Positions 27,019 through 34,870 of a DNA stretch of 43,739 nt are shown here, one piece after another. Source of the DNA: Deltaproteobacteria bacterium (lineage in GTDB: Bacteria > Myxococcota_A > Polyangia > HGW-17 > SLPX01); assembly GCA_021162935.1 (NCBI GenBank), contig JAGGXR010000019.1, positions 1 to 43,739 on the forward strand, read 5' to 3'. How positions within the stretch are numbered: the stretch's first letter is position 1; each line of letters begins with the position of its first letter. Below the pieces are notes generated by a model. That model was given only the letters and a program-made list of their open reading frames with translations, did not search any database and was not told the DNA's origin. The position numbers and the translations under genes are program-made.

Positions 27019-27660
27019 TTACTCATCTGCCTCGATCCGCGCAAGAGCTGCGATCACCGCGGCGGCACGCTCCATCTTCGGGCTCTGCCAACGATCCGCA
27101 TAGGCCTGGAGCAGCCCCAGATCCAGCGAGTCGAGCGCCTGGAGAGGCAACGATTCCAGAAACACCGGCCGATCCCCCCGAGGCGTCAGGTACACGAGAT
27201 CCAGCAGCGCTTTTTCGGGCCGTGCGATGAGCGCCTGCTGGCCGGGTAGCACGTCGATTTCCACCATACCGAAAAACAGACGACGGCTGAGATGCCGAAA
27301 CTGGAACGCGCCCCGTGGCGTTTCCAGAGACTCGGGCCGCCTCGTGGTCACTGCCGTGGTCACTGCAGCGGTCACGGAGAGGGATTCAGGAATGAGCCCA
27401 TGAAACGCGAGGGCAGACCGGAAGCTCACGTACGAAGGTCGAGCCAGCACGTTCGACATCACGAAGGCATGTGGGGTCTGTTTGCGATAGACGGAAGCAA
27501 GGACATAGACGCCGCGCCTCAGCTGCACGACCTTGCCCGTTGCGACCCAGCGCGAAAGCTGCCGTCGCACGTCGGAAGGGTCCACGTCATCCGACAACAG
27601 CAAACCGGTTTCGAAAAGCGGTTCCTTACCAACGATTTGCAGAAAATCATCAAATTTCAT
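27019..27660 (-). CDS. AbiEi-type antitoxin / transcriptional regulator
   Basis: 213 residues from ATG 27660, the position where family members begin (MKFDDFLQIVGKEPLFETGL). The N-terminal winged helix (about 1-60, DVRRQLSRWVATGKVVQLRR) binds DNA; the remainder (FRSALAFHGLIPESL, ARPEKALLDLVYLTPRG) is the antitoxin domain of type IV abortive-infection systems. In characterised AbiE loci this protein represses its own operon through inverted repeats and counteracts the AbiEii toxin. Here the operator-like palindrome is at 27656-27685 and the toxin downstream is truncated, so the antitoxin may persist as an orphan regulator. Size matches the family; no internal damage is visible. Confidence 0.85.
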   Translation of the reverse strand: MKFDDFLQIVGKEPLFETGLLLSDDVDPSDVRRQLSRWVATGKVVQLRRGVYVLASVYRKQTPHAFVMSNVLARPSYVSFRSALAFHGLIPESLSVTAAVTTAVTTRRPESLETPRGAFQFRHLSRRLFFGMVEIDVLPGQQALIARPEKALLDLVYLTPRGDRPVFLESLPLQALDSLDLGLLQAYADRWQSPKMERAAAVIAALARIEADE

Positions 27661-27685
27661 GGCAATAACTTGCCATTCATGGCAA
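27656..27685. promoter_or_regulatory. Putative AbiEi operator over its own start codon
   Basis: A seven-base perfect palindrome, TTGCCAT-TC-ATGGCAA (27670-27685), is joined by a second copy of its right half: TTCATGGCAA occurs at 27656-27665 and 27676-27685, exactly 20 bases apart, two helical turns. The element overlaps the antitoxin ATG at 27658-27660. Characterised AbiEi proteins bind repeats upstream of their own gene, so autoregulation fits. Confidence 0.6.
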
Positions 27686-27811
27686 CTTTTCGCAACAGTC
27701 ACGATCCAAATCGGACTTTGGTGGCCTCTGGCCAAAAACTTTCGACAGGACTTCGTTCCGTCGTACAGTGGTCCAAAGCCCGCTGACTATAAGCAACCGG
27801 AGCCTACGACC

Positions 27812-28096
27812 ATGTTCGAAGTGAGCATCGCCCTCCTGGCCATCGCCTCAGCCCTGATCGTCCTAGGCGTCGCAGGCATCCCTCCCTGGTGGGGAATCTC
27901 CGCCGGACTCGCCGCCGCGATCATGGGCTGGTTCCGAATGAAGCGTCATCACAGAACAGGGGACGAACAGGGAGCACAGGAAAAAGACGGAAATTGGAGG
28001 CGCACTGTGACCTGGTCCGCCATGGTCCTGGGCATGGTCGCCTCGGCCGCGGGCATCGCCCTCTACCTCGTTGCCTGGTTCTGGGCCGCGTCGTAG
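27812..28096 (+). CDS. Small integral membrane protein, 94 aa
   Basis: ATG 27812 has CGGAG nine bases upstream. The protein has a hydrophobic segment near residues 4-25 (ALLAIASALIVLGVAGIP), a second near 25-42 (WWGISAGLAAAIMGW), a basic, charged loop, and a third near 68-92 (MVLGMVASAAGIALYLVAW). Three membrane helices with a cytoplasmic loop are predicted. It resembles small DUF-type membrane proteins of Myxococcota and other phyla, but I cannot name a family. It is divergent from the AbiEi gene, 151 bases away, and stands alone on its strand. Confidence 0.65.
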   Translation: MFEVSIALLAIASALIVLGVAGIPPWWGISAGLAAAIMGWFRMKRHHRTGDEQGAQEKDGNWRRTVTWSAMVLGMVASAAGIALYLVAWFWAAS

Positions 28097-28134
28097 GCCA
28101 CAGGCCGCCGCCGAGACGCCAGTCCCCGCCGATC

Positions 28135-28353
28135 CTAGATCTCCGACGCCTCGTGCACGACGGTGACATGACCCGCCTGCCACTGGGGGATCACGGGAAG
28201 CGTGTCCGTGGCATCCACCGAGTCGACCACCCAAGGACCACCTCGATAGCCGTGATTCGCAATCACCGCATGTGTCTCCACAGCCACCGCGTTCGCCACG
28301 AAATCCGTATCCCCCACGTCCTTGTCGGATTCGACCACCCAATACACCGTCAC
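28135..28353 (-). CDS. Possible small protein, 72 aa
   Basis: The frame begins at GTG 28353 and ends at TAG 28135. It reads as a soluble, balanced protein (VYWVVESDKDVGDTDFVANA, VVDSVDATDTLPVIP) with third-position G+C preference like that of real genes here. No ribosome-binding site is evident and no family is recognised. It lies 31 bases after the stop of the HAMP gene on the same strand and could be its last partner. The alternative is a chance open frame. Confidence 0.4.
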   Translation of the reverse strand: MTVYWVVESDKDVGDTDFVANAVAVETHAVIANHGYRGGPWVVDSVDATDTLPVIPQWQAGHVTVVHEASEI

Positions 28354-28384
28354 GTCAGAGTATGCGAATCGAGGACGGACGGGC

Positions 28385-29272
28385 CTAGGACGACGCCTTA
28401 TCTTTGTCTTTGTCCTCGGCCAGGGCCCGCTGCTTCTCTTCGAGGGCCTTGGTCACGTCGGCGAGCAGGTCCTTGTCGTCGCCGGATTCGAGCGCCTTGG
28501 CCACACGCTCCAGGAGGTCGGCATCCTTGCCGGTGCGCTCCTTGATGGTGTCGTACATTTCGTGGAACAGGTTGAAGAAATCCACGAGTTGGTCGCCCTT
28601 GCGCAGGCCCCAAAGCGGGTCCAGCTTTCCTTCGATGACCTTTTCCATGTACCGGCTCATTTTAAACAGAGGGCCGGCCACCTTGTGGGTGAGCACGATG
28701 CCGTACAAGAAGACCACCACGAGAAAGACGACGGAAAACCCCACCATGGATGCAATGAGGATGTGTTGCGTGCGCTGCTGCTTGGCGGCCAATTCCCGAT
28801 CTTCTTTCTCGCGCTGCCGTTGGAGCTGCTGATCCTCGCTCTCGCGACGCTTACGCATCTCCTCGTCCTGCCGCTTTCGCATGTTGACGGTCTGCAGGTC
28901 CCGCTTCTCGATCTCTTTCTTGGTCTGTTCGACCACTTCCTTGAGATCCGGGTCGTGCTTCATCACGTCGAGCATGTCCGTGGCCACTTTCACCTGCTTC
29001 CGAAACATCTCGGTGGCCTTCTTGCGTTGCTTGACGAACAACTGCGTGGACTCGCTCCGCAGACGCGAAAACGTTGCCGTCGCATCCCGACGCTGCCGAG
29101 AGAACGTCTTGGTCGCCTGATTCGTCTCGTACACGATCACCGCAACCAGAACGGCGGTCAACGCTGCCGCCACACTGACGATGAACAGGGTGAATCCGAG
29201 CTGCAGCTTCTTGTCCAGGAGGAAGTTTCTCAGCTTCCGTCCTTTGTGCCTACCAGATGCCTGACCGGTCAT
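28385..29272 (-). CDS. HAMP-domain membrane protein without output domain
   Basis: 295 residues from ATG 29272. Transmembrane helix 1 is about 24-48. Residues about 52-168 are a long, highly charged coiled coil (QTKKEIEKRDLQTVNMRKRQ) that would lie outside the cytoplasm. Helix 2 is about 171-194, followed by a HAMP-like linker (about 195-245, THKVAGPLFKMSRYMEKVIE) and an acidic/Lys-rich tail. No kinase, methyl-acceptor or cyclase domain is present. It resembles stand-alone HAMP proteins annotated as signal proteins in myxobacteria. It might sense or transmit mechanical or envelope signals through the coiled coil, or act as a scaffold. It lies 87 bases after the HEAT-repeat gene. Confidence 0.8.
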   Translation of the reverse strand: MTGQASGRHKGRKLRNFLLDKKLQLGFTLFIVSVAAALTAVLVAVIVYETNQATKTFSRQRRDATATFSRLRSESTQLFVKQRKKATEMFRKQVKVATDMLDVMKHDPDLKEVVEQTKKEIEKRDLQTVNMRKRQDEEMRKRRESEDQQLQRQREKEDRELAAKQQRTQHILIASMVGFSVVFLVVVFLYGIVLTHKVAGPLFKMSRYMEKVIEGKLDPLWGLRKGDQLVDFFNLFHEMYDTIKERTGKDADLLERVAKALESGDDKDLLADVTKALEEKQRALAEDKDKDKASS

Positions 29273-29359
29273 TTCAAAACCCCCGTCTCCTTCTCCTCAC
29301 GGCCTGCAGATTTCCTGCTCCTGCAGGCCGGGATCCAACGGCTTGTGCGACCCATGCCC

Positions 29360-30220
29360 TCACAGTCTGTGCAGGGTCTGCACCACATCCGACTTGATAG
29401 CCTTCACCGCATAGTCGAGACACGTCCCGATCGTATCCGCATTCAGACTTCCCGACACCTTGACCCGTGCGCCCCCTCCCGTAGTCAGGAGCTTGGCTCT
29501 CGGATACGAAAAGAAAGTCGGTGTCAGTTTGCACGAAACCATTCCGTGCTTTTCGCGGATCTTGACCACGACGTCCAGATAATATCCCTTGATGTGCCGT
29601 CTCGCCAGTTCTCGCCGAGACGGCCTCTTGCATCGACGCCAACGCACCGTCACATCGCCCGACCGGGTCAGGGCCCCCGCCAGACGACAACGAGCCAGGG
29701 CCACGGCGATCTTGCCCGCGGCCGGCCCATGATATATCATGCGATCCAGGTTCACGTATCGCGTTATTCCCGACAGCTTCGAAGGACACAGCCGGCCCAG
29801 CGCCCGCTTCACCTGGCTCTTCACCAGAGAATTGTGGGTCCGCAGCGCCGCCTTGAGCGCGCCTGCCGCCTGGGGCAGGCCCATCCTGGCCAAGGAGTTC
29901 GCCGCTGCCCCGCGCACCAAAGGATTGGCATCTGACTTGAGGGCGAACACGAGCGCATCAAAGGCTCTCGGATCACACTTCTTGCCGAGCACCAGGGCCG
30001 CCGTGAGACGCACCTTGTAATTGGGATGGTTTTTCAGTTTGGACACGAGCCCCGACACACTCCCCGCCCGGGCGGACACCGAAAGCAGGACCACCCAGGT
30101 TGCCACCAACAGGGCAACCAAGACATGGCGCCTCCCCGAAATTCGCCAAGCATCGCCTCCAAACGCCGCGGTCCGCAATGCTCCAATCCTCCTGTTCGAA
30201 TCACGTTCCGTCCTGTCCAT
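29360..30220 (-). CDS. Secreted HEAT-repeat protein
   Basis: 286 residues from ATG 30220 (GGAAG upstream); an earlier ATG at 30250 is possible. A signal segment (HVLVALLVATWVVLLSVSARA) is followed by two to three HEAT-like repeats (about 60-135), for example YKVRLTAALVLGKKCDPRAF and PLVRGAAANSLARMGLP, which form a protein-binding helical stack. The C-terminal half (about 150-286) is a separate beta-rich domain that I do not recognise (VTVRWRRCKRPSRRE, GYYLDVVVKIREKHG). Likely a periplasmic scaffold. It lies between the bifunctional nuclease and HAMP genes on the same strand. Confidence 0.78.
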   Translation of the reverse strand: MDRTERDSNRRIGALRTAAFGGDAWRISGRRHVLVALLVATWVVLLSVSARAGSVSGLVSKLKNHPNYKVRLTAALVLGKKCDPRAFDALVFALKSDANPLVRGAAANSLARMGLPQAAGALKAALRTHNSLVKSQVKRALGRLCPSKLSGITRYVNLDRMIYHGPAAGKIAVALARCRLAGALTRSGDVTVRWRRCKRPSRRELARRHIKGYYLDVVVKIREKHGMVSCKLTPTFFSYPRAKLLTTGGGARVKVSGSLNADTIGTCLDYAVKAIKSDVVQTLHRL

Positions 30221-30319
30221 GTGTCCACTTCCAGCGCGAGAGGTCAACATCCATCCACATGAACGTTGGACGCCAACGAAGCCGCATCATTCACTGACGC
30301 CGCCACCTGCCGCCGCCCG

Positions 30320-30826
30320 TCACATCTTGTACTTCCCGAACACCTCGTCGGGGAGGCTCGCCAAGACCTCCTGCAATTCTTCCTGAGCCGCCCCATCATC
30401 TAGGGAAGCCTCCACCACGATCCCGGCAGTCTCAATCACCTCCTCGGCCACCATGACCGGGGCCCCCGTCCTGAGGGCAAGCGCCACCGCGTCCGACGGC
30501 CGAGCGTCCAGCACCAGGGATCGACCGCCCTGATCCAGATGGATCGAGGCATAGAAAATGTCGTTTTCGATGCGAGTCACCTCCACGGATACCATCCGAG
30601 CACCCAAATCGGCAAGCATGGATGCCATCAGGTCATGCGTCATGGGCCGCGGCGGGACCACCTCTTCGAGAACCGCCGCCACGGCGCCTGCCTCCATGAT
30701 CCCGACCCAAACAGGCAATAAATGGCGACCATCACCGCTCTTGAGCACGAGGACCGGATTCTTGGACCTGGGCTCCATGACCACGCCAGACACGAACATC
30801 TCGATCATCGCGTCCAATCCGCTCAC
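30320..30826 (-). CDS. Bifunctional nuclease family protein (DUF151)
   Basis: 168 residues starting at GTG 30826, with GGGAGG six bases upstream; its start overlaps the miaB stop as GTGA, indicating translational coupling. The full-length BFN/DUF151 fold is evident: HLLPVWVGIMEAGAVAAVLE, RPMTHDLMASMLADLG, FYASIHLDQGG and the family signature DARPSDAVALALRTGAPV. Members from plants have RNase and DNase activity, while bacterial ones are thought to act in nucleic acid metabolism. The acidic C-terminus (SLDDGAAQEELQEVL) is an extension commonly seen in myxobacterial and thermophile members. Confidence 0.9.
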   Translation of the reverse strand: MSGLDAMIEMFVSGVVMEPRSKNPVLVLKSGDGRHLLPVWVGIMEAGAVAAVLEEVVPPRPMTHDLMASMLADLGARMVSVEVTRIENDIFYASIHLDQGGRSLVLDARPSDAVALALRTGAPVMVAEEVIETAGIVVEASLDDGAAQEELQEVLASLPDEVFGKYKM

Positions 30827-32175
30827 AGGCCACCTCCCATCGATTCGGCTCGCTTCTGCAGGATGCGGCCTTCAAGGCTGTGGCCCCGATCCGCCACGAT
30901 CTCCATCTCGACGGATCGACCCGTCAGCTCCCTGGGCTGGTCCAAACAGGCCTCGAAATTGACGATCTCGAAGGTCTCGGTCCGGCCCATCCACTGCCCG
31001 CCGCCGCGACGCGACGGCCCCTCCACGAGCACGGTTGCCGTCCTACCCACCCAAGCGTGGAGGTTGCGCCCCATGAAGTGGGCCTGCTTGTCCTGGAGGC
31101 GCGCCAGCCGATCCGATTTGACCGACTCGGAAACGTCGTCCTCCATGTCGAAGGCCCTCGTGTCGGGACGAGGCGAGTACTTGAACGAATAGCTGAAAGT
31201 GAACCCGACTTCGTCAATCAGACTCATGGTCTCGGCGAAATCCTGCTTGGTCTCGCCGGGAAACCCCACGATGAGGTCCGTGCTGATGGCTGCATCAGGA
31301 ATGAGCCGACGGATCTTCTCCACCTTTTCCAGATACGTTTTCCGCGAGTACCCGCGCCCCATCTTTCTCAGGATCCGGTCGGATCCAGACTGGACCGGGA
31401 GATGGAAGTGTGGGCACAACACGGGCAGGTCGGCCACGGCCTGGACCGTGGCAACGTCCAGGTCCCGAGGATGACTCGTGGTGAACCGGACCCTGGACAG
31501 GCCGGGCCGGGCAGCCACCTCACGCAGCAAAGCGGCGAACCGATTCGTCGCCAGCCTGCCCCGCCCCACCTTGCCATACGCATTGACGTTCTGGCCGATG
31601 AGCACCACTTCCTTGGCTCCTGCCAAAACCATCCGGTCCACTTCAGCAAGAATCTCGGCGGCAGGCCGATCGATTTGTGGGCCCCGCGCCGCCGGCACCA
31701 CACAGTAGGCGCAAAAATTGTCGCAGCCCTTCTGCACGGTCACGGGCACGCTCACCGGAACCCGGGCAGGACGGCCCTCCAAAAATCGATACGACTCCGC
31801 ATCCGCTCTGGCCACGCGCGTCTCACGCGGCATCCCGGCACGGATCCAATCGTCCAGTTCCGCCACCCGGTCCGTACCCAAAAATAGATCCACGGCAGAA
31901 AATCGTCCCGCCAGCGCACGACTCCGCAACTGGGCCGTGCATCCCATGACCACGAGGCGTCGATCCCGATGGCGTTTCAGACCCGAATACCGACCCAAGG
32001 CCGAAGCCAACTTCTGCTCCGCCTTGTCGCGGATGGAGCAGGTGTTCACGACGATCACGTCCGCCTGTTTCGGGTCGTCCGTGGGCATGTAGCCCCGACG
32101 GCCGAAGATCTCAGCCGCCCTGGCCGAGTCGTACTCGTTCATCTGACAGCCGAACGTGTGGACGAAAACCTTCAT
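30823..32175 (-). CDS. miaB: MiaB, tRNA ms2i6A37 methylthiotransferase
   Basis: 450 residues, the usual length. MiaB is a cytoplasmic radical-SAM enzyme that adds a methylthio group to i6A37 of tRNAs reading UNN codons. The N-terminal UPF0004 domain holds three cluster-binding Cys (Cys10 in FGCQMNEYDS, Cys46 in NTCSIRDKA, Cys79 in MGCTAQ). The radical-SAM triad CDNFCAYC (Cys151, 155, 158) binds the second cluster. LIGQNVNAYG, RFTTSHPRD, HFHLPVQSGS and STDLIVGFPGET are typical MiaB motifs, which separate it from RimO and MtaB. A TRAM domain closes the protein (about 375-440). The start ATG 32175 has only a weak AGG upstream. The stop is coupled to the bifunctional nuclease gene. Confidence 0.95.
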   Translation of the reverse strand: MKVFVHTFGCQMNEYDSARAAEIFGRRGYMPTDDPKQADVIVVNTCSIRDKAEQKLASALGRYSGLKRHRDRRLVVMGCTAQLRSRALAGRFSAVDLFLGTDRVAELDDWIRAGMPRETRVARADAESYRFLEGRPARVPVSVPVTVQKGCDNFCAYCVVPAARGPQIDRPAAEILAEVDRMVLAGAKEVVLIGQNVNAYGKVGRGRLATNRFAALLREVAARPGLSRVRFTTSHPRDLDVATVQAVADLPVLCPHFHLPVQSGSDRILRKMGRGYSRKTYLEKVEKIRRLIPDAAISTDLIVGFPGETKQDFAETMSLIDEVGFTFSYSFKYSPRPDTRAFDMEDDVSESVKSDRLARLQDKQAHFMGRNLHAWVGRTATVLVEGPSRRGGGQWMGRTETFEIVNFEACLDQPRELTGRSVEMEIVADRGHSLEGRILQKRAESMGGGL

Positions 32176-32513
32176 GAATCGAACCTGTCATCCTTCTTTG
32201 GTCCTGCGAGAAAACCAATCTTCTCACCGAACCAGCATGCAACGAAACAGCCGCATCCCGGATCGAACCAGCGTTCAGATCGCCTCGAACGAAATCGACG
32301 AATCCGACTCGACCAAGGCATCTCGACCGAGAAGCTTTTACCGAATCGAGAAGCCTTTACCTAATAAGGAGAGCCACCTCGCGTCAAGCATGGAATCCTT
32401 GGTCACCCACGATCATCACACCATCAACGCCAATCCCAACCTGCATTGGTATCCCGGACTCATCCCAACACGACATGCTGTGCTGCCCTGGACTCTGTGA
32501 TGGGCCTACCTGG
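32176..32513. other. Intergenic region upstream of miaB
   Basis: The 338 bases between the glmU stop and the miaB start contain a two-copy 19-base tandem repeat (32328-32365) and an A/T-richer stretch around it. A TTGACG hexamer occurs on the minus strand near 32390, but no convincing -10 box is correctly spaced. The open frames here show no gene-like features. Confidence 0.4.
32328..32365. repeat. Two-copy 19-bp tandem repeat
   Basis: CGAGAAGCTTTTACCGAAT (32328-32346) is followed directly by CGAGAAGCCTTTACCTAAT (32347-32365), with two differences. It lies about 165 bases upstream of miaB. A tandem operator or simple slippage product are both possible. Confidence 0.75.
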
Positions 32514-33953
32514 TCACCGTTTCGCTTTCCCTTTGCCCGAAGCGCGGCGGTTGGCCTTTCGCTCCCGCTGCTTCGTCGGCCAGGTCTTCTGGTCCTTCGG
32601 GTTCACCACGGTCATCTGGGCAGGCACGTCCCGCATCACCGTGGTGCCCGCGCCAATGACCACGTCGTCGCCCACGGTCACGGGCGCCACGAACTGCGTG
32701 TCCGAGCCCACGAAAACCCTCTCTCCGAGAACAGTCCTGTGCTTGTGGGTCCCGTCGTAGTTGCAGGTGATGGTGCCGGCCCCGACGTTCGTGGCCTCGC
32801 CGATCTCGCAATCGCCCAGGTACGACAGATGGTTCGCCTTGACTCCGGGACCGAGCAGCGCCTTCTTGCCCTCGACGAAGTTGCCCATCTTGGCGCCCGG
32901 CCCAAGCTCCACGCCGGGCCTCAGATGCGAAAACGGACCCACCTGGGCACCCTTCTTCACGCGACTTCGGGTCAGGACCGAGTAGGGTTTGACCCACACA
33001 TCCCGGTCCAGGATGCAGTCCCGGATCACCGAGCCCACCTCGATACGGCAGCCGGTCCCGATCCTGGTGCGGCCCAGGAGATGCACGCCGAACCCGATGA
33101 CCGTGTCGCGGCCCACCTTCACATCGGGATGCACAACCACGGACTCGGGATGGGTGATGGTCACGCCGCCCGCCATGAGACGACGCACCGTCCGCTCATT
33201 GAGCACCCGCCCCACCTCGGCCAAATCGAAACGATCGTTGACCCCGTGGGCCTCGTCCGCATCACAGGGCACAGCCACCACGCCTGACCCCGACCGAGCC
33301 GCCAGGGCCACCGTGTCGGTCAGATAGAACTCGCCCTGGGCGTTGTCCCGACCGAGACGCCGCGATGCCTTACGCAAGAAATCCAGGTCGAAGCAGTAGA
33401 TCCCGGCGTTCGCCTCCCGAATCGCAAGGATGTCGTCCGAAGCGTCGGCAGCCTCGACCACCGCCTCCACCACCGAACGCCGCCCACGAACCACCCGTCC
33501 GTAGGCACCCGCATCTTCGAGTTGCATGGTGAGCATGGCCAGGGCCGCCTTACGTCGCCGCCTGGCGGACAGAAGTCGGCGCACCGTGGCCCGTTCGAGC
33601 AACGGTACGTCCCCGTAAAGCACGAGCACGTCACCCCGGTGCCCACGGAGCTTCGCAAGAGCGCAAACCACCGCATGCCCCGTGCCGAGCTGCGGCTCCT
33701 GGAGCGCCACCGCTAGGCCCGAAAGGCCTGCGTACTTCGACCGCAGATGCGCCTCGACCTGCTCGATTCCATGCCCCGCAACCACCACGATTCGGCTCGC
33801 GCCGAGCGAAACGGCCAGATCGATGCCGTGGTCCACCATGGGCGTTCCTGCCAGCTCCAAAAGCACTTTGGGCCGGGCGCTCTTCATCCTGGTTCCCTGA
33901 CCGGCGGCCAGAATCACACAAGCCAAACTGTTTTTCTTATCGCTCGTTGCCAT
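32514..33953 (-). CDS. glmU: GlmU, bifunctional UDP-GlcNAc synthesis enzyme
   Basis: 479 residues from ATG 33953 (AGGGAG three to four bases upstream; GTG 33965 is an alternative). The enzyme acetylates glucosamine-1-phosphate and then uridylylates it to UDP-GlcNAc, the precursor of peptidoglycan and lipid A. The N-terminal uridylyltransferase has the signature LAAGQGTRMKSARPK, the UTP/sugar-binding QLGTGHAV, and YGDVPL. The C-terminal left-handed beta-helix acetyltransferase has hexapeptide repeats, with HLSYLGDCEIG carrying the catalytic His, followed by NVGAGTITCNYDG and VFVGSDTQFVAPV. The Lys/Arg-rich tail is disordered. It sits 45 bases after the phosphatase gene in an envelope-related run. 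Confidence 0.95.
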   Translation of the reverse strand: MATSDKKNSLACVILAAGQGTRMKSARPKVLLELAGTPMVDHGIDLAVSLGASRIVVVAGHGIEQVEAHLRSKYAGLSGLAVALQEPQLGTGHAVVCALAKLRGHRGDVLVLYGDVPLLERATVRRLLSARRRRKAALAMLTMQLEDAGAYGRVVRGRRSVVEAVVEAADASDDILAIREANAGIYCFDLDFLRKASRRLGRDNAQGEFYLTDTVALAARSGSGVVAVPCDADEAHGVNDRFDLAEVGRVLNERTVRRLMAGGVTITHPESVVVHPDVKVGRDTVIGFGVHLLGRTRIGTGCRIEVGSVIRDCILDRDVWVKPYSVLTRSRVKKGAQVGPFSHLRPGVELGPGAKMGNFVEGKKALLGPGVKANHLSYLGDCEIGEATNVGAGTITCNYDGTHKHRTVLGERVFVGSDTQFVAPVTVGDDVVIGAGTTVMRDVPAQMTVVNPKDQKTWPTKQRERKANRRASGKGKAKR

Positions 33954-33998
33954 GCGCTCCCTCACTGCTGGTTTGCACGCGCTCGGCGTGGACCACGA

Positions 33999-34847
33999 TC
34001 AGCCATCGCCTGGTGCCGTCGATGCCCCGCCTCCGGGCAGGGACTCGCCCACGGTCATCTCGGCCAAAACGCCGAGCAGGTCTTCGTGCAGCCTGCCGTT
34101 CGACGCAGCGACCTGGCCGGAAAACAGCGCCGACGACGCAGGTCCGCCCTTCCAGTCGGTCACCGCGCCCCCCGCCTCTTCACAGATCACGATACCCGCG
34201 GCCAGATCCCACGGTTTCAGCTCAGACTCCCAGTACACGTCGATCCAGCCGCGCGCCACGAAACACAGGTCCAAAGCCGCCGCACCGAGGCGCCGCAGGC
34301 CCTGGGCCCGCGTCAGGAAGTGGGACACGAACCGCCCCAACCGGTCGGCCTGGCTCCTCCTGCTGTAAGGAAACCCCGTCACCGACAGGGCGGAATCCAT
34401 CTCGTCCACGGCCGAAGCCCGCATGGGCCGACCGTTCCAGGTCGCCCCGCCGCCCCGTCTGGCCGCAAAGGTCCAGCCCAGAGCCGGCACCTGGACCACG
34501 CCTACCTGAGGGACATCGTCCAGCACGAGCCCCACCGAGACCCCGAACAGGGGCAGGCCGTGAACGAAGTTCGTGGTGCCGTCCAATGGGTCCACGTACC
34601 AGACCCGCGTCCCGGTCCGCTTCGTCGGACCGCCCTCTTCGGCCACCACACCGTCATCGGGAAACCGCTCTGCCAGGAACCCCACGATGGCCCGTTCCGA
34701 CTCGCGATCGAATCGGGTCACCAGATCCACGACCCCCTTCTTGTGAAACTCGAAGCTGTGATCCCAGCCGGCCATGACCCGATCGGATCCGAGGCGTGCC
34801 GCCTCCAGTGCCCCAGCCAGCGCTTGTTCCAGTTCCTGTTCGTTCAT
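33999..34847 (-). CDS. Inositol monophosphatase family protein (SuhB-like)
   Basis: 282 residues starting at ATG 34847 (MNEQELEQ). Motifs for metal-dependent phosphatases are complete: GVVAEEGG, WYVDPLDGTTNFVHGLP and LKPWDLAAG. These bind magnesium and the phosphate. Substrates in the family include inositol phosphates, sugar phosphates and PAP; SuhB also acts in ribosomal RNA processing. The length is close to family norms. No clear ribosome-binding site lies before the ATG, but the stop of mpl is only 23 bases upstream, so translational re-initiation is likely. It precedes glmU by 45 bases. The physiological substrate cannot be told from sequence. Confidence 0.9.
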   Translation of the reverse strand: MNEQELEQALAGALEAARLGSDRVMAGWDHSFEFHKKGVVDLVTRFDRESERAIVGFLAERFPDDGVVAEEGGPTKRTGTRVWYVDPLDGTTNFVHGLPLFGVSVGLVLDDVPQVGVVQVPALGWTFAARRGGGATWNGRPMRASAVDEMDSALSVTGFPYSRRSQADRLGRFVSHFLTRAQGLRRLGAAALDLCFVARGWIDVYWESELKPWDLAAGIVICEEAGGAVTDWKGGPASSALFSGQVAASNGRLHEDLLGVLAEMTVGESLPGGGASTAPGDG

Positions 34848-34870
34848 GGAAAGATTTCGACAATCTGCTG

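Noticed and set aside
28322-29935. Plus-strand open frame (537 codons) across the HAMP and HEAT genes
   Set aside because: It spans two real minus-strand genes and the gap between them, and its translation is low in structure.
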